Shown here: in pieces, positions 39,148-48,185 of the stretch | Position numbering within the stretch: the first letter of the stretch is position 1 | Layout of the letters: every line of letters starts with the position of its first letter | Origin: Phytomonas francai | Taxonomy: Eukaryota > Euglenozoa > Kinetoplastea > Trypanosomatida > Trypanosomatidae | Length of the DNA: 64,000 bases | Direction of reading: 5' to 3' | Assembly (NCBI GenBank): GCA_001766655.1 | Contig: MJCC01000002.1 | Coordinates: forward strand, 1,509,195-1,573,194 | The notes under the pieces: model-generated | Databases searched by the model: none | What the model saw: the letters and a program-made list of their open reading frames with translations, nothing else | Told to the model about the DNA's origin: nothing | Program-made: the position numbers and the translations under genes

Positions 39148-40938
39148 TCAACCAGGGGACGGCGCACTACGGCACACAATCACAGCCCGAACCAAGTCCC
39201 TCACCTCACAATAATTGCAATACTCTGAGGTAACTAGTGCATTGTTTCCAAGGAGCTTGCTATATGAATTCTCAGGGGGAGAGACAACTACTGGCGAGCT
39301 CTGTTCATTTAGTAGCGGTGCCTCTTGAAGTTTCAGTTTTTTCGGCAAGATTGGCAATGCAATGTCATGAGTAATGGTTGAGGGTTCTCTTTGAGGCTCA
39401 ATACGACTTTTGCTAGTATGGAAGCGTGTCGCTGAGGCAAGCAAGCGCCTAAAGTTTTTTCTATCGGTTTGCGATTGCCCAAGTGTTTGCGTGTTGTTCA
39501 GCGTCATAGAGGGGATTTCCATTTCCTTAGTTGCCCGACGAGTGTACAGAGCTAGGTTAGCCATATGGGCATCCCACAAACTCACCATATGTTCCGGATC
39601 CTCCTTGAATTGCTCTAAATCGGACGATAAGACGTTTCCAATACGGATAGAATCTGTGCTCAGGGGACGGCCTACACCGGACATCCTCTCACGCACTGCA
39701 TTCATCCATGCCGATCTATCCATAAAACTCTTTTGCAACGTTAGATGATGTGTAACAAAGACAGGCAAAAGACAAATGACATCTGTTGGTGAAACAACGA
39801 CATACTCCAAGGTGGTGAGCGGCTTTACTATGCAACTATTGCCGCTCTTAAGATCACAGTCAATAGCATTACTATCCAATGATGTGATAAAACTACTGTC
39901 TCTGCTTTCCGCCCACGGAATTCGCTGAGACATCCAGCGCGATGGGGTGCACCGCAGGAGGTCCTCCTCGCTTGGCATGAAAAGCATCGCTGCTGCCTTT
40001 AGGAGGGTTATGTACTTCGATACGCGGCGCATAATATAAGGACCTGGTCCCAACTCCATCACCATACACCCCCGCACTACCTCCAATAAGTGACGCAAGT
40101 ATCGTAAGACTGGGGCAGTAAGAGTTACCGTCTCAAGTAAAGAAGACCCCGACGGCGAAAAGATTACCTCATTCATGTAGTACTTATTAACTATGCTCGA
40201 GTATTTTGCGCTGTTGCTTTGAAGAATCACTGTGCTGTCTTTTACCATTCCAGACAAAAAGGTGGAGAGAGCGAAGCACGCCCGGATACTCTCAGGAAGC
40301 GCTACGAGACTCATGTGATCGCAAAAGGCCACGATACGTAGCGAAGGGGTCATTTTGGTTACTCGGTTATGGGACACACACCCAAAGGTCAGCACCACCC
40401 TGAGAACGGACAGGACGGCAGGGCTGGCAGCCATGATCCCATGCAGACACACCACAACCACCTGTCGCTGCTGGTGCCTCTCTGTTGGGCAGTGCCTTTG
40501 GACGTCCGATACAGTCCCCGACCCGGCGTTGAGACCAGGTTCGACTCCCCTAGGAGGATCCCCGTCCAAGCTTCTTGGAGAAAAATCAGGCCTTTGAAAC
40601 GCTTTAGGCTTAGCTCCTTTGTGTGGGACAGAGTTTGAGGGATTACCTGCTACCCCACCCGCTGATGCCGTCTCAGCTCGCAAGAGAAAGCTGCTGATGT
40701 CCTCCGGCGTAGTGCGAGAGGTGATCCTGAAGTCTACGTACTTCGGCCCCTTAGGCATCAATGTGACCATATCAGTACTCTCCTCCTCATGTAGCACGAG
40801 AAGATGGGTATTCGGCACGCAGCAGCATATGCACACAAGGACATATAGTTGTTGAGACTCGCAAAGAATGGGCTTACTCGTGAACGGCCATTGGTGAGTG
40901 AGTGGGTTTGGAAAGCATTGACTCAGTTCTGGATGCAT
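39148..40938 (-). CDS. Unknown protein with a degenerate MoxR/Mg-chelatase-like AAA+ region (tentative)
   Basis: 596 residues. The ATG at 40938 (MHPELSQCF) directly follows an excellent acceptor at 40948-40947, so the open frame upstream of it is untranslated. Residues about 25-55 are hydrophobic and Cys-rich (VLVCICCCVPNTHLLVLH). Around residues 165-230 the pattern VVVCLHGIMAASPAVLSVL, a hydrophobic stretch with RIVAFCDHMS, then LPESIRACFAL recalls the Walker B, sensor and LPxxxxDRF succession of MoxR-type ATPases. The Walker B acids are replaced and no Walker A is seen, so ATP hydrolysis is unlikely. The C-terminal 200 residues are Ser/Thr/Arg-rich. This reading is weak; the protein may be something else. 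Confidence 0.65.
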   Translation of the reverse strand: MHPELSQCFPNPLTHQWPFTSKPILCESQQLYVLVCICCCVPNTHLLVLHEEESTDMVTLMPKGPKYVDFRITSRTTPEDISSFLLRAETASAGGVAGNPSNSVPHKGAKPKAFQRPDFSPRSLDGDPPRGVEPGLNAGSGTVSDVQRHCPTERHQQRQVVVVCLHGIMAASPAVLSVLRVVLTFGCVSHNRVTKMTPSLRIVAFCDHMSLVALPESIRACFALSTFLSGMVKDSTVILQSNSAKYSSIVNKYYMNEVIFSPSGSSLLETVTLTAPVLRYLRHLLEVVRGCMVMELGPGPYIMRRVSKYITLLKAAAMLFMPSEEDLLRCTPSRWMSQRIPWAESRDSSFITSLDSNAIDCDLKSGNSCIVKPLTTLEYVVVSPTDVICLLPVFVTHHLTLQKSFMDRSAWMNAVRERMSGVGRPLSTDSIRIGNVLSSDLEQFKEDPEHMVSLWDAHMANLALYTRRATKEMEIPSMTLNNTQTLGQSQTDRKNFRRLLASATRFHTSKSRIEPQREPSTITHDIALPILPKKLKLQEAPLLNEQSSPVVVSPPENSYSKLLGNNALVTSEYCNYCEVRDLVRAVIVCRSAPSPG

Positions 40939-41637
40939 CAAGAAGTCTAAGAAAGGTATAAAAGAAAGACGCTCTTTAAAGTTATTGCCTGATATTGACT
41001 TTCTATTCTGCTTAGGAAAATGGGTGCCTGATCTTTGCCTGTGAAAAATAGGGCTAATCACGTAATACAACGTAACTCTTGTCTCCAAGAAAGGCACAGT
41101 GCATGAATGACACACTGCAGATAGATCTTTAATTCTAATGTCCCTCTACCGTTTCTCTTAAAATTTAACTTATAAGGTAATTAATAGGACCTACACTGAA
41201 ACAAAGCAAGCGGTTTAAAAAAAAAAAATGTAACACAGTAAATACAATTCGATATTTATATAAGCAACGTTACCTTAGATATTGTGAATCTAGATATCTA
41301 GCTCATTTTTTTGATTAAGAAGTAAAACATAATTGCATAGCTATTGGTGTGTGTATCGTTCTTGATTTGCCTCTCTCTTTTATGCTGTTGTTCACAACCG
41401 ATCGTGTTTCGCTATTTCTATCCTTCTTTTGGGGTGGAGGAGGTTCAAATTTTCGTTAACTAGGAAGTCAAGAAGTATAAAAGAGCCTGCTTGTCAGCTC
41501 TTTTGTGATGGAACCAAATTTAACAAAACATCGTCAAAGGAATACACACACAAAAAGTAGAGATGGTGGTACCACAAGGACTGCAAAAAAAAATTAAAGT
41601 CGAAATATGTGCTGGAATCGTAAAAAAAAAAAAATAA
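40939..41637. other. Spacer without a gene
   Basis: Contains the acceptor at 40947 and otherwise AT-rich sequence with A runs at about 41217-41228 and 41628-41634. Probable 3' UTR of the four-TM gene. No RNA gene seen. Confidence 0.55.
40947..40970 (-). promoter_or_regulatory. Predicted spliced-leader acceptor for the gene starting at 40938
   Basis: The coding strand reads TCTTTCTTTTATACCTTTCTTAG with AG at 40948-40947, nine bases before the ATG. Frames beginning farther upstream are excluded if this site is used. Confidence 0.75.
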
Positions 41638-43380
41638 TCATAAATTTTTTGTTCTACTCTTCCCACTAGGTGGATTTTCCTTAAAGAATCTATCTGAGCT
41701 GCCGGATAGTTCATCAGCAGGTATAACTTCATCCTCAACCGTTGCTTGCTTGCTTGGTTTCCTCTTCAATTGGCTCCGGCGGCCGCTTCCATCGGTGGGG
41801 TTAGGACCGGAAAAGGGTGGGTTCACACCTGGAGGTCGATTGTGCAAGACATTGTCCACATCCACGCCAGCGGTAGGGACTTTCATGTTACGATGACTCG
41901 GAATGCGCGCGTTCAGCTCGCCCCTGGGGTCCCCCTCCATCAAATCGTTGGTAACAGCATTACGGCGGTTCTGAGAGGGAAGATTGCGTGAGTGGAAACT
42001 CTGACGACCAGAGGATGGCATTCTGGACAAATGTTCGTCCCACACATATGGCTGTGCCAACTCAGAAGGTCCACCAATACTGTCATTAATGCCGATTGAT
42101 ACCGCCGTTGTGTCGTAATGTCTATGCTTGTCTCCCTCGTAGAGATTCAAGTGCCCTCTATAATTTTCAGATGGAGAAAGCGAGTCCGCGTTGTGTGCGT
42201 TCTCAAGGCGACTGTGGTTATGATCATCGTAAGCATCAAACCCTTCAGCTGGTGAACTATTAGAATGCTCAGCCTTGGCATTCTCGGGTAAGCCTTCTAA
42301 ACCATGGAAATAATTGGCCTGTTCAATGTTGCTTGAGGACAATGGTGGTGACCAGTTAGGGTTTTGTCCCCATAAAAGACCAGTGTTCTCGATCTGTGAC
42401 TCGTGGTCCCCGAAGTACTCCTTCAGATTCTCAAACTGTTTCTGTTTCAAGGCGTGTGTCACCTGGTCACGCATCGCCTGCACTAACGCCTCGAAGTCAC
42501 TGTCAGACATAAGCTGATAGGAGCGCACGATGCGAACCTTGAGACCTTCCCGCATCACAGTTCGGGCGTCTTTCAAGATGGCATTACGCTGTACCGTGTG
42601 CAGGCGGAGCACAGACTTTTTTGTGGTGCAAAAAGGCGTGTGCGACTCCCATGGCGCGTCCGCCTGGGAATGCAGCAAGGTGGCTTTGTCTAAAGAAGAA
42701 TGAATCAGAATACAGATCGAGACAAAAGAAACTACCAATCCAAAGCAGCAAGCTGCAAGGGGCCAGAAAATCAACGTTGTCGTAATGTTGTACTCGTCGT
42801 ACTCAGAAATCAAAAGCTGCGTTGGGTCTTTCCGGCGAATCTGCGCCGCACAGTAGGAGATGGCATCCCGGTAGAAGCCCCTCTCACGATCGCATAAACA
42901 TACACATATAATGATCGACAGGGAGTAAGCATACGTAGTGAGTACTAAAATGTGATAAAAAGGAACGTGAACACCGAACACGCGTAAATGACGTTTGTAG
43001 AGGGAATAACTTAACGAAGAAATGATACAGTTTAAAGTCTGGAGAAGCTGTAAAAAGCAAATAAATGACACTTCCTTCGCTATACCCAAAAGGCCCATCG
43101 TAACACCGTCCAGAGTTACCTCTGCTTCCCCAGAAGCAAATCCATTTTTAAGTTTTCCACGATAAATGCAGCCCTCCATGACCATGGCTATGCTACTGTG
43201 AGCCTTTAGAACCGTATGACTGAAGTAGTTCGGCAGAGACCCATCAAGGCGTAAGTAGAAATCTGTGGCAATAATGACGAGGCTAATAACGTGGAAACAC
43301 GTTGTAAGTTGGTAAATGACTTTGAAGACATACTCAATTTTCCTTCTAGGGTATTCTGGTGAGGGAGATAAAAAAAACAT
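41638..43380 (-). CDS. Four-transmembrane protein with long cytoplasmic tail, unknown
   Basis: 580 residues from an ATG at 43380. Hydrophobic segments at about 18-40, 93-120, 141-163 and 199-226 predict four membrane passes with both ends on the same, probably cytoplasmic, side. The loop between TM3 and TM4 has a Cys and a possible NIT glycosylation site at its end. After TM4 comes a helical segment (MSDSDFEALVQAMRDQVTHAL) and then about 250 residues of Asn/Ser/Gly-rich disordered sequence ending with a basic tail (KPSKQATVEDE, SGKSRTKNL). It has the topology of tetraspanin-like proteins but no CCG motif, so I assign no family. Confidence 0.7.
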   Translation of the reverse strand: MFFLSPSPEYPRRKIEYVFKVIYQLTTCFHVISLVIIATDFYLRLDGSLPNYFSHTVLKAHSSIAMVMEGCIYRGKLKNGFASGEAEVTLDGVTMGLLGIAKEVSFICFLQLLQTLNCIISSLSYSLYKRHLRVFGVHVPFYHILVLTTYAYSLSIIICVCLCDRERGFYRDAISYCAAQIRRKDPTQLLISEYDEYNITTTLIFWPLAACCFGLVVSFVSICILIHSSLDKATLLHSQADAPWESHTPFCTTKKSVLRLHTVQRNAILKDARTVMREGLKVRIVRSYQLMSDSDFEALVQAMRDQVTHALKQKQFENLKEYFGDHESQIENTGLLWGQNPNWSPPLSSSNIEQANYFHGLEGLPENAKAEHSNSSPAEGFDAYDDHNHSRLENAHNADSLSPSENYRGHLNLYEGDKHRHYDTTAVSIGINDSIGGPSELAQPYVWDEHLSRMPSSGRQSFHSRNLPSQNRRNAVTNDLMEGDPRGELNARIPSHRNMKVPTAGVDVDNVLHNRPPGVNPPFSGPNPTDGSGRRSQLKRKPSKQATVEDEVIPADELSGSSDRFFKENPPSGKSRTKNL

Positions 43381-43870
43381 CTTTCTTCAATTTCTAATTA
43401 TTCTAGGCAACAATGTGTAATAGTACGCTTGTGAATTATTTTTCCTTTTCCTTTCGGGGTAAGGGGAGAGGGAAGTTGCAAACGGAGTGGCAAGTGCTCC
43501 AAAAGAAAGAGGGCTTGAGCCCTTTGAAGTTGATTCTAAAAAAAAAGGATCTAGAAGAAAACACACTAACGGGAATGGGGAAAAGGAAACATTAAAATAA
43601 ACTTCAATCGGAATTATCTTCTAAATGTGAAGCAAACTAACCCACTTTCGCTTTTCAACTGTAATGCTGCAATAAAAATATGACTTTTACCCTGTGTCCT
43701 AGGGATTTATCCACCATTTTTTCGCATCTCGCGCTCGCGCTACGTATTTTGATGTGTTAGTTACTCGAGAAGCATGGCCACACACGCATTCTTGCTTCTA
43801 GAGATAAAATAATGCTTTTATTACTTCCAAGTTCGTACAATACGCACTACAAAACTAAAATCGTTACCCC
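43381..43870. other. Spacer without a gene
   Basis: Would include the leader of the four-TM gene and the 3' UTR of the helicase. An A run lies at 43539-43547. The 60-codon plus-strand frame at 43413-43595 is not supported. Confidence 0.5.
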
Positions 43871-46800
43871 TTAGCGGCGCTGTTTCCTCTGCCTCGAAAT
43901 GCGCCACGAGCTGCCTGTCTCCCATGACTTTAGCAGAGGTGTGAAGCGCTCGGCCTCCTGCTCCCGTGTAAGACGCCGACCTTTGGGTGGACAGGTATAG
44001 AAAGCTGGAGCTAACTCTACCAGCCACTTCGACTCAATAGTAAGCAACTCCTGCATGTATTCTCTATTAGTCAGTCGGAGATCATCATAGAGGACGTATT
44101 TGGGTGGGTCATCAACAAGCACCGAAGACGGGTGGATGTACACCTCACGGCGCTCCGCTAAAGTGACAAAAGATCGTGTATGAGAGTCCACTCGCTTCGC
44201 GGCGTGGAAGAAGTACCCGGCGGTAATAGCACGGCGAACCTCAGTGAGATTGTTGTCATTTGCGTGAGAAATATTAGTGTAACGGCTTGTAAGCATATCC
44301 TTCAGTTGATCGCGCGTATCACGGGCCTCAACCAACATGCGGTACTTGACAAAGTTGCGCCGGCACCACTCCTCCGACATCCCACTCTCAACCCACATGT
44401 TGTAGACCACCATGAGAGTAATTTGGTCACCTTCAGGCTGCCAAAACTGCCGCTTTGCGGCGTCTGCAGCCTCCTGCCGATCACGTGGACGGTAGAAAAT
44501 GCCACGTTTCTGCGCAGCAAGCATCGACACAATTGTTAAGACTGGTTCGCTGCAGCCAAAGTCAACTGCTGTAAGCAGAGTTTTGCTCTGGAAAGGATCG
44601 ACAGAAAGTTGTGCCATGCGGCCACCCAAAGGCGTTAGTGAGCCATCGTCATCCAGCGCCTCGAGGTAGCGCAGCTTTTCCAAGGCTGCCACAATCGCTT
44701 CTTGTGACGGAGGGTCCATAAGATTGACGCTGAAGAGATCGATCCCCATCGCCTTCAGCTGAAGCGTTACATGAAAGAGATTTGCACGCATAATGTCCGG
44801 GACTGTCTCTGGTGCCATGTCCTCACGGAACTGCAACTCGGTGTATATGCGAAAGCACTTTCCGGGACCGATACGCCCTGCACGACCCCTGCGCTGCTCT
44901 GCCTGCGCCTGCGAGATGGGAACCACTTTAAGCTGCTCCACCTCGCGCTTCGGGTTATAAAGATTCTGTTTACAATATCCGCTGTCTATGACGTAGTAAA
45001 GATTATTGATCGTGATCGACGTCTCAGCAACATTAGTGGCAAGCACAACCTTGCGACAACCAGGTGGTGTGGCTTCGAAAACGCGCGACTGAACCTCCTG
45101 CGGCATCGTAGCTGTTAGAGGTAGTACTAGCATGTCAGGGATAGGAGTATCTGAGCTCTTACGCAGAGCCTCCATCCAATGGAACAGCATCTCGCCGCCC
45201 GTCTCGATTTCTTCCTGTCCAGTAAAAAAAACCAGCACATCTCCTGGAGGCTCTTGTAAATGAATTTTCATAACCGTCTGAAGCGCAGTGCGCACATAAT
45301 CAGTGGTAGGTTCAGCTATATAGTATGTGTCCACCGGAAACGTGCGCCCCTCAATGATAAAGGGTTGAACGATCCCAAAGTAGTCGCAGAATTTCTTAGT
45401 CTCCAACGTCGCTGAAGTAATCAGAACCTTGAGGTCCGTGTGTTTCTGAAGGGCATTGCGAACAATGGCAAAGAGAAGATCGGTGTTAATGGACCTTTCA
45501 TGGGCCTCATCGAGAATAATCACGCTGTAGCGCGCGAAGCTGTCATCCAGAAGTGCTTCCCGCAGCAGCATACCATCCGTCATGTATTTGATCCGCGTGA
45601 GTAACGAGGTTACGTCGCGGAAGCGCACGGTGTAGCCGACCTCCTCACCAAGGCGGCAGCCGTACTCCTCGGCGACACGCGTGGCCAACGTCTCGGCCGC
45701 CACACGCCGTGGCTGTGTGCAGCAGATGATACCCTTCTTGGCGTAGCCATGCTCCGCGAGGTACTGCGGGATTTGCGTCGTCTTCCCACTGCCCGTCTCA
45801 CCCACCAAGATGGTGACGCTGTGCGTGTCAACGTATTCGAGAATTTCAGCGCGTTTACGGTAGATAGGGAGCGAGCGGCGCTGCCGCTGCAAGTCCTGCG
45901 TGCTAGGTGGAATGCCGAAGTGCGGTTTGCTTCCGAAGCTGTGCCGCATCCACGGTGGTAATTTTGCTGGGAGATCCCTAGCCCGGAAGCCGCCCTCCTC
46001 GGGGACTTCATCCAGCTCTGTGTGCAGAAGATCCCGTGAGGAAAAAGTGGTGACAGTTGCCTTGCCATCAGCAGCAGCAGTGATATCTTCCGTGTCGGCC
46101 CCCGCAGTCGGAGAAACTGGGTCATCAGAAGGCTGTTGTTCCTGACGACGCTTCTCCTTTCGCGCGATCATGCGGCGGTCCATCGTAATTCGCATCTGCA
46201 TCTCCGCCACACGCTCCATGTCATTGAGGCGACTGGGATCGCCCTGCGTGCTCTGGGCTATGCGGTCGATGACATTCTGTCGCTGCCAGGGTGTACGGGC
46301 CTCGCGCAGCTGTTGAGAAGGTAATAATATGCGATAATTCAGCTTCCGTCTGAAAGAGGCAAGTCCGAGATTACGCAAGAAGCGTGGTTCGGACTCATTC
46401 AGCTCGACAGCGTCATCGTCATCGTCCTCAGCACGAAGATTCAAGAGGTCAGCTTCATCGGCTAAACCGCTGCGCACGTGTTGTGCCATACGAAAGAGTT
46501 CCTCTGGTGAAACCTTCATGGCTGCCTTGCGCTCCATTGGAGAGACGTCCATGGTCTCCGCGCCTTCTCTAGATTGTTGCTTCTTCTCAGCCTCCTCCGC
46601 TGCCTTTTGAGACTCTGCAGCAAGCTGCATTGCTCCAACCACTAATGCCGTCTCGACATTAGATGGCGTCAACGTTTCGGATAGTGTCTCGTACAGTTTC
46701 CCAACTTTTTCTAAAGGGATTTCGTCTTCAATGCTTTCAGGAGCATCATCATCCACCCCATGGCCGTTAATGGCGCATGCGAGCGCGTGTACGATGGTCT

Positions 46801-47047
46801 CCGCTGTATCTAGAGCCTTCTCGACGGTTTGGTTGTCACTGTTGGACGAAGACAACTCGTCAACTTTAGATATATACAGTTTTAGTAGGAAGTCCACATC
46901 TTCGTAAAACGCCTCCCTTTCATCTGAGTTCGTTGGCGCCCCCAGCATATGCTCCAGCTTATTATACAATTCGTTTTTGCAGTAAATCTCCTGAAGTTTA
47001 TGGAGGAAATCACGTGATTCCTGCTCCACCTTTGTAAATTCCTCCAT
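43871..47047 (-). CDS. DEAH-box spliceosomal RNA helicase, Prp2/DHX16-like
   Basis: 1058 residues from an ATG at 47047. The helicase core starts near residue 395: motif I GETGSGKT (about 415), Ia TQPRRVAA, YMTDGMLLRE, II DEAHER (about 513), III SAT, LVFFTGQEEIE, V ATNVAETSITI and VI QRRGRAGR, followed by winged-helix, ratchet and OB-fold regions (YIHPSSVL, VLYDDL, YMQELLTIESKWLVELAP). The C-terminal part matches Prp2/DHX16 better than Prp22 or Prp43, and there is no S1 domain, which argues against Prp22. Prp2 remodels the spliceosome before the first catalytic step, needed here for trans-splicing of every mRNA. The 390-residue N-terminus is acidic and helical and not typical. Prp16 or another DEAH protein cannot be fully excluded. 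Confidence 0.8.
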   Translation of the reverse strand: MEEFTKVEQESRDFLHKLQEIYCKNELYNKLEHMLGAPTNSDEREAFYEDVDFLLKLYISKVDELSSSNSDNQTVEKALDTAETIVHALACAINGHGVDDDAPESIEDEIPLEKVGKLYETLSETLTPSNVETALVVGAMQLAAESQKAAEEAEKKQQSREGAETMDVSPMERKAAMKVSPEELFRMAQHVRSGLADEADLLNLRAEDDDDDAVELNESEPRFLRNLGLASFRRKLNYRILLPSQQLREARTPWQRQNVIDRIAQSTQGDPSRLNDMERVAEMQMRITMDRRMIARKEKRRQEQQPSDDPVSPTAGADTEDITAAADGKATVTTFSSRDLLHTELDEVPEEGGFRARDLPAKLPPWMRHSFGSKPHFGIPPSTQDLQRQRRSLPIYRKRAEILEYVDTHSVTILVGETGSGKTTQIPQYLAEHGYAKKGIICCTQPRRVAAETLATRVAEEYGCRLGEEVGYTVRFRDVTSLLTRIKYMTDGMLLREALLDDSFARYSVIILDEAHERSINTDLLFAIVRNALQKHTDLKVLITSATLETKKFCDYFGIVQPFIIEGRTFPVDTYYIAEPTTDYVRTALQTVMKIHLQEPPGDVLVFFTGQEEIETGGEMLFHWMEALRKSSDTPIPDMLVLPLTATMPQEVQSRVFEATPPGCRKVVLATNVAETSITINNLYYVIDSGYCKQNLYNPKREVEQLKVVPISQAQAEQRRGRAGRIGPGKCFRIYTELQFREDMAPETVPDIMRANLFHVTLQLKAMGIDLFSVNLMDPPSQEAIVAALEKLRYLEALDDDGSLTPLGGRMAQLSVDPFQSKTLLTAVDFGCSEPVLTIVSMLAAQKRGIFYRPRDRQEAADAAKRQFWQPEGDQITLMVVYNMWVESGMSEEWCRRNFVKYRMLVEARDTRDQLKDMLTSRYTNISHANDNNLTEVRRAITAGYFFHAAKRVDSHTRSFVTLAERREVYIHPSSVLVDDPPKYVLYDDLRLTNREYMQELLTIESKWLVELAPAFYTCPPKGRRLTREQEAERFTPLLKSWETGSSWRISRQRKQRR

Positions 47048-47095
47048 CGGGGAAACTATTACCGTTGTGAGCAGTAGTATCAGTATGAGAATTCA

Positions 47096-47098
<3 letters not shown>

Positions 47099-47127
<29 letters not shown>
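47099..47127. repeat. TA dinucleotide microsatellite
   Basis: About 14 TA units, 52 bases upstream of the helicase ATG. Confidence 0.9.
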
Positions 47128-47130
<3 letters not shown>

Positions 47131-47640
47131 CTATCACTGTGATAAGAAGTGCTTTCTATAATCCCCTTTCCCCTTTTTTTGTTCCAATGCACTGACTAAG
47201 AATCCATAAATACAAAAAAACGAGGGGTGAAATCAATGAAAAAGAGGGAAAAGCGTGAAATTGAATTCTAATGCAAGCCCCAATCTCTCTTACCTCATTG
47301 GACTGCAGATTTAGGAAGGCCATTTGCAGTTAAAATTGTCGATGAAGTCCATTATAATTAATCTATATGTGTGCAACGCAACCAAATATAATAAAATTCA
47401 AGACATATAATTCCACATATAAAAATACATAATTAAGTACACTTCGTGATAAAATTTCAACTAGCTTGATAACAAAATTTGTTATATATTTCATAAATAC
47501 CACCATCTTTCACTCATACAAACCAGTAAACAAAGTATAGACTAATATTCTAATAGTATTTCTAAATCAATGGGAAGTAAAGGACGATAGTCTGGACACG
47601 TAAGCTCTAACATTTAACCAATTTTGTATTTGCATAATAC

Positions 47641-47670
47641 TAATAATAGTAATAATAATAATAATAATAA
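47641..47670. repeat. AAT trinucleotide microsatellite
   Basis: TAATAATAG followed by about seven AAT units in the middle of the spacer. Confidence 0.85.
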
Positions 47671-48094
47671 CAAAGTAGTATAGTTTCGATATTATTATTC
47701 CCACGCACGCAGCTGTACATTAAAATTGCCTATGCATTACTATTTTTGTACATCTTCAAAAATATGCTTAGTCATGAAAAAAGCTCCCTGACCTCTGCAA
47801 TGGCGCTTAATAAACATCACAGATTTATAAGAGCAAATCTAAAACAAGAGTTTTTTTGAGAAAGAAAATAATACAATAAGAAATTGTGTGTATAGAGCCT
47901 CATGTCATATATGCACGCGCAAGAGAAAAGTGGGATGGAGGGGATACGTGTGAACTTAAGTTTATTTATCTTTATGGAACTCTTTCATAAACTCAAAACG
48001 GCCCATTGATTAACCCGAGAGGCAGTCACTTAAAGAGCACTATAGGTAGTATTGTCTTTGTCTCATGATTAAGAAAAAAAATATCAATTCGTTA

Positions 48095-48115
48095 ATATAT
48101 ATATATATATATATA
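48095..48115. repeat. TA dinucleotide microsatellite
   Basis: About ten TA units, 70 bases from the stop of the following gene. Confidence 0.9.
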
Positions 48116-48185
48116 GTTTTGAGCGGGAAAACTGATTAATATTCCCACACGCCACAGGCTATTTGAAATGATAATTATTTACTTG

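Larger units (their letters stand above)
47048..48185. other. Long spacer with several microsatellites
   Basis: 1.1 kb, very AT-rich. TA runs at 47099-47127 and 48095-48115 and an AAT/TAA run at 47641-47670. Probable leader of the helicase gene at the left and 3' UTR of the next gene at the right. No gene recognised. Confidence 0.6.

Noticed and set aside
40530..40560. tRNA-like T-loop sequence GGTTCGACTCC on the plus strand
   Set aside because: Lies inside a coding region and no acceptor or anticodon stem can be paired around it.
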